Source: Bog-532 sp036495425
GTDB taxonomy: Bacteria; Actinomycetota; Actinomycetes; Streptosporangiales; Streptosporangiaceae
Reading direction: 5' to 3'
DNA: 64,000 nt
Assembly: GCA_036495425.1 (NCBI GenBank)
Contig: DASXMW010000226.1
Coordinates: 6,958 to 70,957, forward strand
Below are positions 25,155-33,350 of this stretch, piece by piece. The notes under the pieces are model-generated. The model ran no database searches. It saw only the letters and a program-made list of their open reading frames with translations, and was not told the DNA's origin. The stretch's first letter is position 1, and each line of letters opens with the position of its first letter. Both the position numbers and the translations under genes were made by a program.

Positions 25155-26108
25155 CTATCCCTCCTCGCTGCGGCGGGAGAGCCAGAGATACGCGCCCGCG
25201 AATCCCATCAGCACGATCAGCAGCATGATGCCGAGGGCCGCGCCGCTCCCGTAGTTGTTGAACGAGAACGCGTAGTTGTAGATCAGGTAGACCACGGTGG
25301 TGGTCCCGGACTGGCCGCCGGTCAGGATCAGCGGCTCCAGGAACACCTGCATGGTGGCCACGATCTGCAGCATCAGCATGAGCGACAGGATGAGCCGGGT
25401 CTGCGGGACCGTGACGTGCCAGACCCGGCGCGCCAATCCGGCCCCGTCGATCTCGGCCGCGTCGTACAGCTCGCCGGGGATGCCCTGCAGCGAGGCCAGG
25501 TAGACCAGCACCGCGGCGCCCATGTTGCTCCAGGTGGAGAAGAGCACCAGGCAGAGCAGGGCGATGTGCGGAGACTGCAGCCACTGCGAGGTGGGCAGGT
25601 GCAGGGCGTGCAGCACGGCGTTGAACAGGCCGCTGTTGTCCGGGGTGTAGAACCACTTCCACAGGAAGGCGGCCGCGGCGGGCGGGATCATGACGGGCAG
25701 GTAGACCAGCAGCCGGAAGTAGCCGCGCCAGTGCCGCAGCTCGTTGAGGACGACCGCGGTCACGAACGGGACCGCGTACCCGAACACCAGGGCCAGCCCG
25801 GCGAACAGGGCGGTGGCCCGCCAGGCGCCCCAGAAGCTCGGGTCGTGCACGATGTGCCGGTAGTTGGCCAGGCCGACCCAGGTGGTCTCGCCCGCGAAGT
25901 TCGTCTTCTGGAAGCTCATGATCACTTCGCGGATCATGGGATACCAGGAGAACAGCGCGAAGCAGAAGATCGCGCCGACCATGAACACGTAGGCGGCGGT
26001 GTTGTCGCGGAGCTTGCGAGTGCGCAGGGGCCGGCGTCCCGGCTGGACGCCGGCCCCGCTGCGCACCTTTCGGCCGCCCGCGACCTGACTCACATCAGTC
26101 GCGGCCAC
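25155..26108 (-). CDS. Carbohydrate ABC transporter permease (MalF/CUT1 type)
   Basis: The 317-aa membrane protein begins at GTG 26108 with a basic cytoplasmic N-terminus, then AAYVFMVGAIFCFALFSWYP as first helix, and shows the EAA loop YDAAEIDGAGLARRVWHVTV. It forms a heterodimer with the downstream permease. The gene is three bases after the binding-protein gene. Confidence 0.93.
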   Translation of the reverse strand: MAATDVSQVAGGRKVRSGAGVQPGRRPLRTRKLRDNTAAYVFMVGAIFCFALFSWYPMIREVIMSFQKTNFAGETTWVGLANYRHIVHDPSFWGAWRATALFAGLALVFGYAVPFVTAVVLNELRHWRGYFRLLVYLPVMIPPAAAAFLWKWFYTPDNSGLFNAVLHALHLPTSQWLQSPHIALLCLVLFSTWSNMGAAVLVYLASLQGIPGELYDAAEIDGAGLARRVWHVTVPQTRLILSLMLMLQIVATMQVFLEPLILTGGQSGTTTVVYLIYNYAFSFNNYGSGAALGIMLLIVLMGFAGAYLWLSRRSEEG

Positions 26109-26111
26109 GGC

Positions 26112-27497
26112 TCACTGCTGGTTGGCGAGGATGGAGTTGACCTGCGAGGAGAACGTGCCCAGTAGCTGCTTGAGGTTGGCGTTGCGCTGGGTGAGCACGG
26201 CCGCCATCACCTTGTCGCCCTGGGCGTAGAGGGCCTGGGCCTGGGGCGGCTCGATCTCGTTCTTCATGTTCGGCGCGGCGTTCAGGTACGGGGTGAAGTT
26301 CGACACCGGGATGGTGGCGTTGCTGTCCTCGTCGGAGCTGGTGCTCTTGGCTACCGCGGTGCCCGCGGTCCAGATGTTCGGCTCGGGCAGGCCCACGGGC
26401 TGGCCGGCGGCCTTGGCCCGCTTGAAGTTGAACTGGCCCGCGCCCGGGGTGAGGAACTCGAAGTTGAGGAACTTGATGCCGGCCTGGATCTGGGCCGGGG
26501 TGTCCTTCTTGCTGAACATGTAGCCGTCCCCGCCGAGCAGGGTGCCGCCGTCGCCGGGCATCGGGCCCTCGGCCAGGTTGGTGTAGGAGGATCCGTACTC
26601 CTGGTGGATGTAGGTGACGTTGTCCGGGGCGGCCACGTACATGCCGAGCTTGCCCGAGCCCATCATCTGCGGCAGGTCGTTGTACTGCAGCAGCTGCTTG
26701 GACCCCATCGAGTTGTCGGCCCAGCGCATGGCCTGCAGGTTCTTCAGCACCTGCATCCCGGTGGCGTTGTCGAACGAGGCCTTCTGCCCGCTGACCACCG
26801 AACCGCCCAGGGAGTACATCTCGGCGGTGAAGTGCCAGCCGCCGACGTTGGCCGCGCTGTAGTCGCCGTAGCCGACGATGCCGCCGCCGAGAGCGCTGAT
26901 CTTCTTGGCGTCGGCCCGGACCTGGTCCCAGGTGGTGGGCGGCTGGCTCGGGTCCAGGCCCGCGCGCTGGAACAGCTGCTTGTTGTAGAGCAGGCCGAGG
27001 GTGTAGTTCGACACCGGCACGCCGTACAGGGCACCGCTGGGGCTGCCGCCCTGGCGGTACAGGTTGACCAAGTCGGACTGGATCGTGCCCAGGTTCTTGA
27101 CCTGGCTGGCGTACTTGCTGATGTCGGCGGCCTGGCCGGAGTTGATGACGTTGGCGGCGTCGGTGAAGTACGTGTAGAAGACGTTGTCCATCTTGCCGCT
27201 GGCCAGCTTGGCGTCGAACGTCGACGGGTCGTCGCAGGGATTGGTGTCGTCGCCCTTGACGGTGATGCTGGGGTTGGCCTTCTCGAACAGCGCGATGTCC
27301 TGCACGAAGAACTTCCGCTGGGCGGCCTGGGTCTTGGGCGGTTCGCAGCCCACGGTGATGGTCACATGGCCGCCCGAGCCGCCGGAGCCGCCCGAGCCGG
27401 ATCCGCTGCCGCCCGAGCTGCAGGCGGCCATGGAGATCGCGCCGACAACCGCGAGCCCGGCCACGGCGGCGTGCCGTTTGCTGCCAATTTTTTTCAT
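26112..27497 (-). CDS. Sugar ABC transporter substrate-binding lipoprotein (MalE-like)
   Basis: The 461-aa lipoprotein has a signal sequence with lipobox ISMAAC (lipidated Cys about residue 28), a glycine/serine linker, and an extracellular solute-binding fold of family 1 (ASFDNATGMQVLKNLQAMRW, LLGGDGYMFSKKDTPAQIQA). ATG 27497 follows AGAAGG by five bases; GTG 27503 is an alternative two codons upstream. As first gene of the transporter operon and next to a LacI regulator with MalR-like operators, maltose/maltodextrin is the likely ligand. Confidence 0.92.
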   Translation of the reverse strand: MKKIGSKRHAAVAGLAVVGAISMAACSSGGSGSGSGGSGGSGGHVTITVGCEPPKTQAAQRKFFVQDIALFEKANPSITVKGDDTNPCDDPSTFDAKLASGKMDNVFYTYFTDAANVINSGQAADISKYASQVKNLGTIQSDLVNLYRQGGSPSGALYGVPVSNYTLGLLYNKQLFQRAGLDPSQPPTTWDQVRADAKKISALGGGIVGYGDYSAANVGGWHFTAEMYSLGGSVVSGQKASFDNATGMQVLKNLQAMRWADNSMGSKQLLQYNDLPQMMGSGKLGMYVAAPDNVTYIHQEYGSSYTNLAEGPMPGDGGTLLGGDGYMFSKKDTPAQIQAGIKFLNFEFLTPGAGQFNFKRAKAAGQPVGLPEPNIWTAGTAVAKSTSSDEDSNATIPVSNFTPYLNAAPNMKNEIEPPQAQALYAQGDKVMAAVLTQRNANLKQLLGTFSSQVNSILANQQ

Positions 27498-27586
27498 GGG
27501 CACCTTCTACGTTGATGGGCCTGGCCTGCCCCACGGTGCGCTGGCCGGACCCGACCGCCCACGATGTGGCGACGCTGACGCTACAT

Positions 27587-27657
27587 CTTGTTACAAGTCG
27601 ATGCAATATCTGAATAGAAATTTGCAAGATAACGACATCACAACGCAGGAAGTTATC
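27587..27657 (-). promoter_or_regulatory. malE promoter region with operator-like repeats
   Basis: This unusually A/T-rich stretch holds CTTGTTACAAG (27587-27597, palindrome), TTTGCAAG (27621-27628, CTTGCAAA on the coding strand) and an inverted GATAAC/GTTATC pair (27628-27633, 27652-27657). CTTGCA blocks resemble those of MalR-type regulators. I cannot place the -35/-10 with confidence. Confidence 0.4.
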
Positions 27658-27731
27658 GCAGGTTGAAGGCGTGGAGGTGGCCCGAGAGTCCGCAGGCCGG
27701 AGTTTTGTCCGTATTGCGGCGCACGCTCAGG

Positions 27732-27747
27732 CCGCGGAAAGCCGCGG
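27732..27747 (-). terminator. Hairpin after malR
   Basis: CCGCGG-AAAG-CCGCGG forms a 6-bp stem with a 4-base loop about 25 bp past the malR stop. Confidence 0.4.
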
Positions 27748-27771
27748 TGCAGGGGGTGGTCGCCGGGTGGG

Positions 27772-28767
27772 TCAGGAGACGCGGGCGGTGGAGCCGCGGA
27801 CGACCAGTTCGGGCTCGAAGAGGAGTTCCTCGGGGGCCACCGGAACGCCTTCGATCTGGTTGACCAGCATGGTCACGACGGCGCGGCCCATGGCCTCGAT
27901 GGGCTGGCGGACCGTGGTCAGCGGGGGCGCCGTGCAGGTCATCAGGGCCGAGTCGTCGAAGCCGACCACGGACAGGCCGTCCGGGACGGCCAGGCCGGCC
28001 CGGCGGGCGGCGCGGACCGCGCCCAGGGCCAGCTGGTCGGACGCGCAGATCACGCCGGTGACCCCGGTCTCGATCAGCCGGGTGCCGGCCGCGTGGCCGC
28101 CTTCGACGCTGAACAGGGCGTGCTCGACGCTGACCTTGATGCCGGCTCGCTCGCCCTCGGCCTGCAGGGTGGCCAGCTTGCGGCGGCTGGGCATGTGGTC
28201 GGCGGGTCCCATGATGGCACCGATACGGGTGTGACCCAGGGACCACAGATGGCCGAAGGCCTGTTCGCTGGCGACCACGTCATCGGTGGACACGCGGGGA
28301 AAGCCGAGCTGGTCCACGGCCGCGTTGACCAGCATGACCGGCACGCCCCGGTCGTGCAGGAGCCGGTAGTGGTCGTGCGGCGAGTCGTCCTCGGCGAAGT
28401 GGCCGCCCGCGAACACCACCCCGGACACCTGCTGCTGGATCAGCATGTTCACGTAGGCCGCCTCGGAGAGGCCGCCGGCCGTCCTGGTGCACAGCACGGG
28501 CGTGAAACCTTGCTGGGCCAGGCCGCCGCCGACCACCTCGGCCAGGGCCGGGAAGATCGGGTTTTCCAGCTCCGGCAGGACCAGGCCGACCAGCCGGGCC
28601 CGGTCGCCGCGGAGCTGGGTCGGGCGCTCGTAACCCAGCACGTCCAGGGCGGTCAGCACCGCGGCCCGGGTCGATTCGGACACGCCGGGGCGGCCGTTCA
28701 GCACGCGAGACACCGTGGCCTCGCTCACCCCCGCCTTGCGCGCTACGTCACCCAGCCGTTGAGCCAT
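27772..28767 (-). CDS. LacI-family regulator of the maltose/alpha-glucoside locus (MalR-like)
   Basis: The 331-aa protein has the LacI helix-turn-helix MAQRLGDVARKAGVSEATVS RVLNGRPG and a sugar-sensing domain (LVGLVLPELENPIFPALAEV, HTRIGAIMGPADHMPSRRKL, VICASDQLALGAV, LSVVGFDDSALM). It lies upstream of malE on the same strand. Direct repeats CTTGCCG and CTTGCAG directly before its start resemble MalR sites and suggest autoregulation. The inducer is presumably maltose or a maltodextrin. Confidence 0.88.
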   Translation of the reverse strand: MAQRLGDVARKAGVSEATVSRVLNGRPGVSESTRAAVLTALDVLGYERPTQLRGDRARLVGLVLPELENPIFPALAEVVGGGLAQQGFTPVLCTRTAGGLSEAAYVNMLIQQQVSGVVFAGGHFAEDDSPHDHYRLLHDRGVPVMLVNAAVDQLGFPRVSTDDVVASEQAFGHLWSLGHTRIGAIMGPADHMPSRRKLATLQAEGERAGIKVSVEHALFSVEGGHAAGTRLIETGVTGVICASDQLALGAVRAARRAGLAVPDGLSVVGFDDSALMTCTAPPLTTVRQPIEAMGRAVVTMLVNQIEGVPVAPEELLFEPELVVRGSTARVS

Positions 28768-28768
28768 G

Positions 28769-28786
28769 CTGCAAGCTTACGGCAAG
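28769..28786 (-). promoter_or_regulatory. CTTGCAG/CTTGCCG direct repeats before malR
   Basis: On the coding strand CTTGCCG (28780-28786) and CTTGCAG (28769-28775) are spaced 11 bp, one helical turn; CTTGCAT follows at 28799-28805 on the plus strand. The inner repeat ends one base from the malR ATG. Confidence 0.45.
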
Positions 28787-28819
28787 ACCCGTCATTTTCT
28801 TGCATGGATTCGGGCCGGG

Positions 28820-30598
28820 TCAGGAGGCGCGCTCGCGGGCGGCCATGTCGAGGAGTTCCTCGGCGTGGGCGCGGCCGAACTCGGAGTCTTCCAGGCCGGC
28901 CAGCATGCGGGACAGCTCGCGGACGCGGCCGGTCTGGTCCAGCCGGGCCACACCACTGCTGGTGACCAGGCCGTCGCTGGCCTTCATGACCACCAGGTGG
29001 TTGTCGGCGAACGCGGCCACCTGGGGCAGGTGGGTGACCACGATGACCTGGGCCAGCCGGGCCAGGCGGGCCAGCCGGCGGCCGATCTCGACCGCCGCCT
29101 TCCCGCCCACGCCCGCGTCGACCTCGTCAAAGACGAAGGTGGGCACGGGGTCGGCGCCGGCGAAGACCACCTCGATGGCCAGCATGACGCGGGACAGCTC
29201 ACCGCCGGAGGCGCCCTTGTTCAGCGGCAGCGGGGGCGCGCCGGGGTGGGCGGCCAGCCGCAGCTCCACCTCGTCGGCGCCGTAGGGGCCGGGCTCGTCC
29301 AGCGGCTGGACCACCGCGACCAGCGACGCGTGCGGCATGGCCAGCGCGGTCAGTTCCCCGGTCACGTCGCGGGAGAACTTCTCGGCCGCGTCGTGGCGCA
29401 GGGCGCTGAGGGCCCCGCCCAGCTCGGTGACCTGGGCGGCCAGCCCGGCCTCCTCCTCGGCCAGCGCGGTGATCCGCTCGTCGTCGCCCTCCAGCTCGAC
29501 CAGCCGGGCGGCGGCGGGCTTGGTCCAGGCCAGCACCGCGGCCAGGTCACCGACGGGGTCGGCCCCGTCGGGGAGCCCCTCAGCGCCGGGCGCGGTCAGC
29601 TCGGCCGCGGCCCGGGTCCCGTAGGCGCGGACCAGCCGGGCCAGCGCGGCCCGGCGCTCCTGCACCACGGCCAGCCGGGCCGGGTCGGCATCCAGCGCCT
29701 CGGTGTAGGAGGCCAGCTCGCCGGCCACGTCGGCCAGCAGGTAGGACGCCTCGGACAGCCGGTCGGCCAGGGTGGCCAGGGCCGGGTCGTGCTGGCGGAC
29801 CGCCTCCAGCTCCTGCCGGGCCCCGCCGACCAGCGCGGTGGCGTCGGGACGCTCGTAGGCACCCGCGGACGGGTCGCCGAGCAGGGCCTCGTGCGCGGCG
29901 GTGGCCGCGGACCGCAGCGCCTCGGCGTTGCCGAGCCGCTCCTCCTCCGCGCGCAGCTGCACCTCTTCGTCGGGAGCCGGGTCGAGCGCCTCGACCTCGG
30001 TCAGCGCCTGCCGCAGCCCCTCGGCCTCGGCGATCCGTTCCCGGGCCTGCTCGGTGATCTCGGTCAGCTCGGCCCGGACGTCCCGGTGCCGCTGATAGGC
30101 GCGCTGGTAGTCGGCGAGCGCGTGGGCCAGCTCGGACCCGGCGTAGGCGTCCAGGGCCTCGCGCTGCCGGCCCGCCCGCAGCAGCTGCTGCTGGTCGGAC
30201 TGGCCGTGCACCGCGACCAGGTCGTCGGCCAGGGACATGAGCAGCGACACCGGCACCGACCGGCCGCCCGCGTGGGCCCGCGACCGGCCCTCGGCCGACA
30301 CCGAGCGGCTGATGACCAGGGCCGCGCCCTCGTCGTCGAGCTCGCCGCCGGCCTCGTCGACCTCGCGGGCCACCTTGCTGCCGGGATCGATGGTCAGCCG
30401 GCCCTCGACCACGGCGCGCTGGGCGCCGGGCCGAACCCGGGCCGGGTCGGCCCGGCCGCCGAACAGCAGGCCGAGCCCCGTCACCACCATGGTCTTACCG
30501 GCGCCGGTCTCGCCGGTGACCACGGTGAAGCCCGGGTGCAATTCCAGCATCGCGTCGTCGATGACCCCGAGCCCGGTGATCCGGACTTCCTCAAGCAT
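28820..30598 (-). CDS. recN: DNA repair protein RecN
   Basis: RecN is an SMC-like ATPase of double-strand-break repair. The 592-aa protein starts at ATG 30598 (MLEEVRITGLGVIDDAMLEL), has Walker A GETGAGKT, a long central coiled coil, signature KGASGGELSRVMLAIEVV and Walker B FVFDEVDAGVGGKAA. It is the last gene of the tlyA-nadK-recN run. In many actinobacteria steA and steB follow it directly; here a LacI regulator and sugar genes do. No PafBC motif was found directly upstream. Confidence 0.95.
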   Translation of the reverse strand: MLEEVRITGLGVIDDAMLELHPGFTVVTGETGAGKTMVVTGLGLLFGGRADPARVRPGAQRAVVEGRLTIDPGSKVAREVDEAGGELDDEGAALVISRSVSAEGRSRAHAGGRSVPVSLLMSLADDLVAVHGQSDQQQLLRAGRQREALDAYAGSELAHALADYQRAYQRHRDVRAELTEITEQARERIAEAEGLRQALTEVEALDPAPDEEVQLRAEEERLGNAEALRSAATAAHEALLGDPSAGAYERPDATALVGGARQELEAVRQHDPALATLADRLSEASYLLADVAGELASYTEALDADPARLAVVQERRAALARLVRAYGTRAAAELTAPGAEGLPDGADPVGDLAAVLAWTKPAAARLVELEGDDERITALAEEEAGLAAQVTELGGALSALRHDAAEKFSRDVTGELTALAMPHASLVAVVQPLDEPGPYGADEVELRLAAHPGAPPLPLNKGASGGELSRVMLAIEVVFAGADPVPTFVFDEVDAGVGGKAAVEIGRRLARLARLAQVIVVTHLPQVAAFADNHLVVMKASDGLVTSSGVARLDQTGRVRELSRMLAGLEDSEFGRAHAEELLDMAARERAS

Positions 30599-30629
30599 GG
30601 CCGTCAACCGTCTCCTCTGTGTAGCCCTC

Positions 30630-30676
30630 GGGGGCCAAAGCCCCCCAGACCCCCTACGCGGTCTCCGACCGCGTAG
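30630..30676 (-). other. Two stem-loops in the nadK-recN gap
   Basis: GGGGGC-CAAA-GCCCCC (30630-30645) and CTACGCGGTC-TCC-GACCGCGTAG (30654-30676, perfect 10-bp stem) fill most of the 89-bp gap inside the operon. They could attenuate or process the transcript, or mark an independent recN start. Confidence 0.55.
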
Positions 30677-30687
30677 CCCTTCGGGTC

Positions 30688-31773
30688 TTAACCTTCCACG
30701 CCTGTATCGGATGTGTCGGGCCGGCCACCGAGCCGGCTCCCACGCCAGCCTTTCACCGGCAGGCCGAACTTGGCCACCAGCCGGTCGGTGAACGGAGCGC
30801 CGCGATCGTCGCCGGCCGGGCCGCCGTCTGCGGCGCTCACCCCGTGCAGCCGTGCCAGCCGCACCGGGAGCGCGCCACGCCGGACCTCGACCCGTGCCCC
30901 GGGCTCCAAGTCGACCATACGGCGGCCGTCGCACCACATCACGGCACCGGGTGACGCCGCGCCGGCTGGTTCGAAAGGAATTTCGGGTGTCAGCGGCGCG
31001 GGACCGCGGCTGGAACCGCCGATGACCTCGACGGCCAGCACCGATCGGGGCGAGACCACCATCGGCCGGGCGAACAGCGCGTGCGCGCTGATCGGCACCA
31101 TCAGCAGGGCCTCCACCTCGGGCCAGACCACCGGGCCGCCGGCCGAGAACGCATAGGCGGTCGAGCCGGTCGGGGTGGCGCACACCACCCCGTCGCAGCC
31201 CCAGCGGGACAGCGGGCGGCCGTCCACCTCGGTCACCACCTCGAGCACGCGCTCGCGGGCCGCCTTCTCCACCGTGGCCTCGTTCAGGGCCCAGGTCACC
31301 GCGACCGGCACGCCGTCGTACAGCACCTGGACGTCGATGGTCATGCGCTCTTCGACCACGTAGTGCCGGGCCACCACCCGGTCCACGGTGTCGGCCAGCC
31401 CGTCCGGCTCGGCCTCGGCCAGGAAGCCCACGTGCCCCAGGTTCACCCCGATCAGCGGGGTGCCCGCCGGGCGGGCCAGCTCGGCCGCGCGCAGCAGCGT
31501 CCCGTCCCCGCCGACCACGATGACGATCTCGGCGCCCTCGGCCGCCCGGGGGCCGGCCGCGACCTCGGTCACCCCGGCGCAGGCCAGGTCGCTGGCCTCC
31601 GGGGACAGGACGCGCACGGTCAGGCCGGCCTGGATCAGCCGGGATACCACTTCCCGCGCGCTGCGCAGCGAGTCCTTCCGCCCGGTGTGCGCGACCACCA
31701 GGGCGGTCCGCCCGCCGTCACCGGTCCCGCCACCGACACTGCCTTCACCCATTGCTGCTGTGTGCCCCTTCAC
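30688..31773 (-). CDS. nadK: NAD kinase
   Basis: The 361-aa enzyme phosphorylates NAD to NADP. It shows VVGGDGTLLRAAEL, GVNLGHVGFLAE, ALNEATVEK and ATPTGSTAYAFSAGGPVVWP, the classical NAD-kinase motifs. The C-terminus is extended by about 45 residues (GDDRGAPFTDRLVAKFGLPV). GTG 31773 lies three bases after the tlyA stop; ATG 31752 is an alternative with AAGGGG upstream. Gene order tlyA-nadK-recN is common in actinobacteria. Confidence 0.94.
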   Translation of the reverse strand: MKGHTAAMGEGSVGGGTGDGGRTALVVAHTGRKDSLRSAREVVSRLIQAGLTVRVLSPEASDLACAGVTEVAAGPRAAEGAEIVIVVGGDGTLLRAAELARPAGTPLIGVNLGHVGFLAEAEPDGLADTVDRVVARHYVVEERMTIDVQVLYDGVPVAVTWALNEATVEKAARERVLEVVTEVDGRPLSRWGCDGVVCATPTGSTAYAFSAGGPVVWPEVEALLMVPISAHALFARPMVVSPRSVLAVEVIGGSSRGPAPLTPEIPFEPAGAASPGAVMWCDGRRMVDLEPGARVEVRRGALPVRLARLHGVSAADGGPAGDDRGAPFTDRLVAKFGLPVKGWRGSRLGGRPDTSDTGVEG

Positions 31774-31776
31774 GGT

Positions 31777-32619
31777 TCAGTGCGGTCCGTCCGCGATCGC
31801 CCGGCGCAGGTCTTCATCGTCCAGCGGCGGGGCACCGCGCCGCAGCCAGACGAAGTACTCCACGTTGCCAGCGGGCCCGGGCAGCGGGCTGGCCGTGACC
31901 GCGCGCACGCCCAGGCCCAGTTCGGCCGCTGTCGCGGCCACCGCCGCGACCGCCTCGGCCCGCAGTTCAGCATCGCGCACCACGCCGCCGGCCCCGACCC
32001 GGCCCTTGCCCACCTCGAACTGGGGCTTGACCATGAGCACGAAGTCGGCGTCTTCGGCCGCGCTGGCGACCAGGGCGGGCAGGACCAGCGACAGCGAAAT
32101 GAAGGACAGGTCCCCGACCACCAGATCCGGCCGGCGTCCGTCCGGGCCGGCCGCCTGAGCGGGCTCCAGGGACCGGACGTTGACCCGGTCCCGCACGGTG
32201 ACCCGTGGGTCGGTCCGCAGCGACCAGGCCAGCTGGCCGTACCCGACGTCGACCGCGACCACGTGGGCGGCGCCCGCCCGCAGCAGCACGTCGGTGAACC
32301 CGCCGGTGGACGCGCCCGCGTCCAGGGCGACGCGGCCGGTCACGGCGAGGTCGCCGAAGGCGGCCAGCGCCCCGGCCAGCTTGTGGCCGCCGCGCGAGAC
32401 GTAGCCGGGGTCGTCGTCGTCCTCGCCGATGATGATCGGGGTGTCCCGGGTCACCTGGGTCGCGGCCTTGGTGGCGGCTTCCCCGTGGACCAGGACCCGG
32501 CCGGCCGCGATGAGCTCGGCGGCCTGCTCCCGGGACCGGGCCAGCTGGCGGCGGACCAGTTCCGCGTCCAGCCGGGCCCGGCTGGCGCCGGGCTTCTTAC
32601 GGGCGGTACGTCCGGTCAT
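31777..32619 (-). CDS. tlyA: TlyA-family rRNA (cytidine-2'-O)-methyltransferase / hemolysin-like protein
   Basis: The 280-aa protein has an N-terminal S4 RNA-binding domain (RLDAELVRRQLARSREQAAE) and a FtsJ-like methyltransferase domain (YVSRGGHKLAGALAAFG, LDAGASTGGFTDVLLRAGA, VVAVDVGYGQLAW, VVGDLSFISLSLVLP, LMVKPQFEVGKG). Mycobacterial TlyA methylates 16S and 23S rRNA cytidines and conditions capreomycin sensitivity. ATG 32619 overlaps the preceding stop by four bases. Confidence 0.94.
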   Translation of the reverse strand: MTGRTARKKPGASRARLDAELVRRQLARSREQAAELIAAGRVLVHGEAATKAATQVTRDTPIIIGEDDDDPGYVSRGGHKLAGALAAFGDLAVTGRVALDAGASTGGFTDVLLRAGAAHVVAVDVGYGQLAWSLRTDPRVTVRDRVNVRSLEPAQAAGPDGRRPDLVVGDLSFISLSLVLPALVASAAEDADFVLMVKPQFEVGKGRVGAGGVVRDAELRAEAVAAVAATAAELGLGVRAVTASPLPGPAGNVEYFVWLRRGAPPLDDEDLRRAIADGPH

Positions 32620-32912
32620 GGCGCCCCGGGCGCGCGCTGGTTGTCCCCCGGGCTCAGCTCGCCGAGCACCTCCCGGAGCCGGTCGTGCACCTCACCGAGG
32701 ATGGCCGGGTGCTCGGCCAGCGGTGCCTCGTCCAGCCGGCCGAGCTGGGCCACGGCTTCGTCGACCCGGGAGTCGCCGGTGCCGTTGAGCCCGTCCAGGC
32801 TGATCCGGACGATGTCGCTGGCTGTGTTGCTGGCTGTGTTGCTGGGGCCGGCGGGGTTCGCGGGGCTGGGGTGGGGCATGCCTTGTCCTGGTGGTGAAGT
32901 GCCGTCGGTCAT
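32616..32912 (-). CDS. Small conserved-looking protein upstream of tlyA
   Basis: This 98-aa protein has a disordered Ser/Asn/Pro N-terminus and a helical C-terminal half (SRVDEAVAQLGRLDEAPLAE, HPAILGEVHDRLREVLGEL). I recall similar short helical proteins in this position in actinobacteria, but no function is known to me. A 12-bp tandem duplication encodes SNTASNTAS. ATG 32912 starts it; the stop overlaps tlyA by four bases, so it is co-translated. Confidence 0.7.
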   Translation of the reverse strand: MTDGTSPPGQGMPHPSPANPAGPSNTASNTASDIVRISLDGLNGTGDSRVDEAVAQLGRLDEAPLAEHPAILGEVHDRLREVLGELSPGDNQRAPGAP

Positions 32913-33005
32913 GTCGTTGGTGTCCCTCAGCTCAGTGGCGTTCGGGGTGCGCTACCCTCCGCGTTGAACGCTACCGTCCCGATGATCGTGGAAAGGGCAG
33001 CCGCG

Positions 33006-33350
33006 ATGGCGAGCGCCGAAGAATGCCAGCGGGCTTTCGAAAGGCTGATCGGCCGGCTCTCCGAGCTGGACCCCGGGGATCGGGACGCCTTCTTCAGCGG
33101 GCGCTCGTTCTCCTGCCAGGTACCGGACCTCAAGGTCACCTACGTGACCCGGTTCGGGCCGTCCGGCGCCGACCCGGTGCATCTGGCCGCGGCGGGCGAT
33201 CCCCGGGCCGACGTGCGGCTGACGGCCAGCAGCGACACCGTGGTCGAGCTGTCCAGCAACGTCTCGGCGTTTCCCAAGGCCTGGCTGTCCGGCAAGGTCA
33301 AGGTCCAGGCGAGCGTGCGCGACCTACTGCGGCTCCGCAAGCTGCTCTGA
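33006..33350 (+). CDS. SCP2-like sterol/lipid-carrier domain protein
   Basis: The 114-aa protein (MASAEECQRAFERLIGRLSE) has the SCP2 fold pattern: YVTRFGPSGADPVHLAAAGD, RADVRLTASSDTVVELSSN and the C-terminal KAWLSGKVKVQASVRDLLRL. Such proteins bind lipids or act as dimerisation modules. ATG 33006 follows GAAAGGG. It is divergent from the tlyA operon across 93 bp with TACCCT and TACCGT -10-like boxes. The end overlaps the convergent protease gene by 27 bp. Confidence 0.8.
   Translation: MASAEECQRAFERLIGRLSELDPGDRDAFFSGRSFSCQVPDLKVTYVTRFGPSGADPVHLAAAGDPRADVRLTASSDTVVELSSNVSAFPKAWLSGKVKVQASVRDLLRLRKLL

Noticed and set aside
26095..27627. Minus-strand frame of 510 codons in another phase over malE
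   Set aside because: Arginine/glycine/glutamine-rich translation with no motifs; the substrate-binding protein frame has a lipobox and known fold.
28766..30676. Plus-strand frame of 636 codons
   Set aside because: Antisense to recN.
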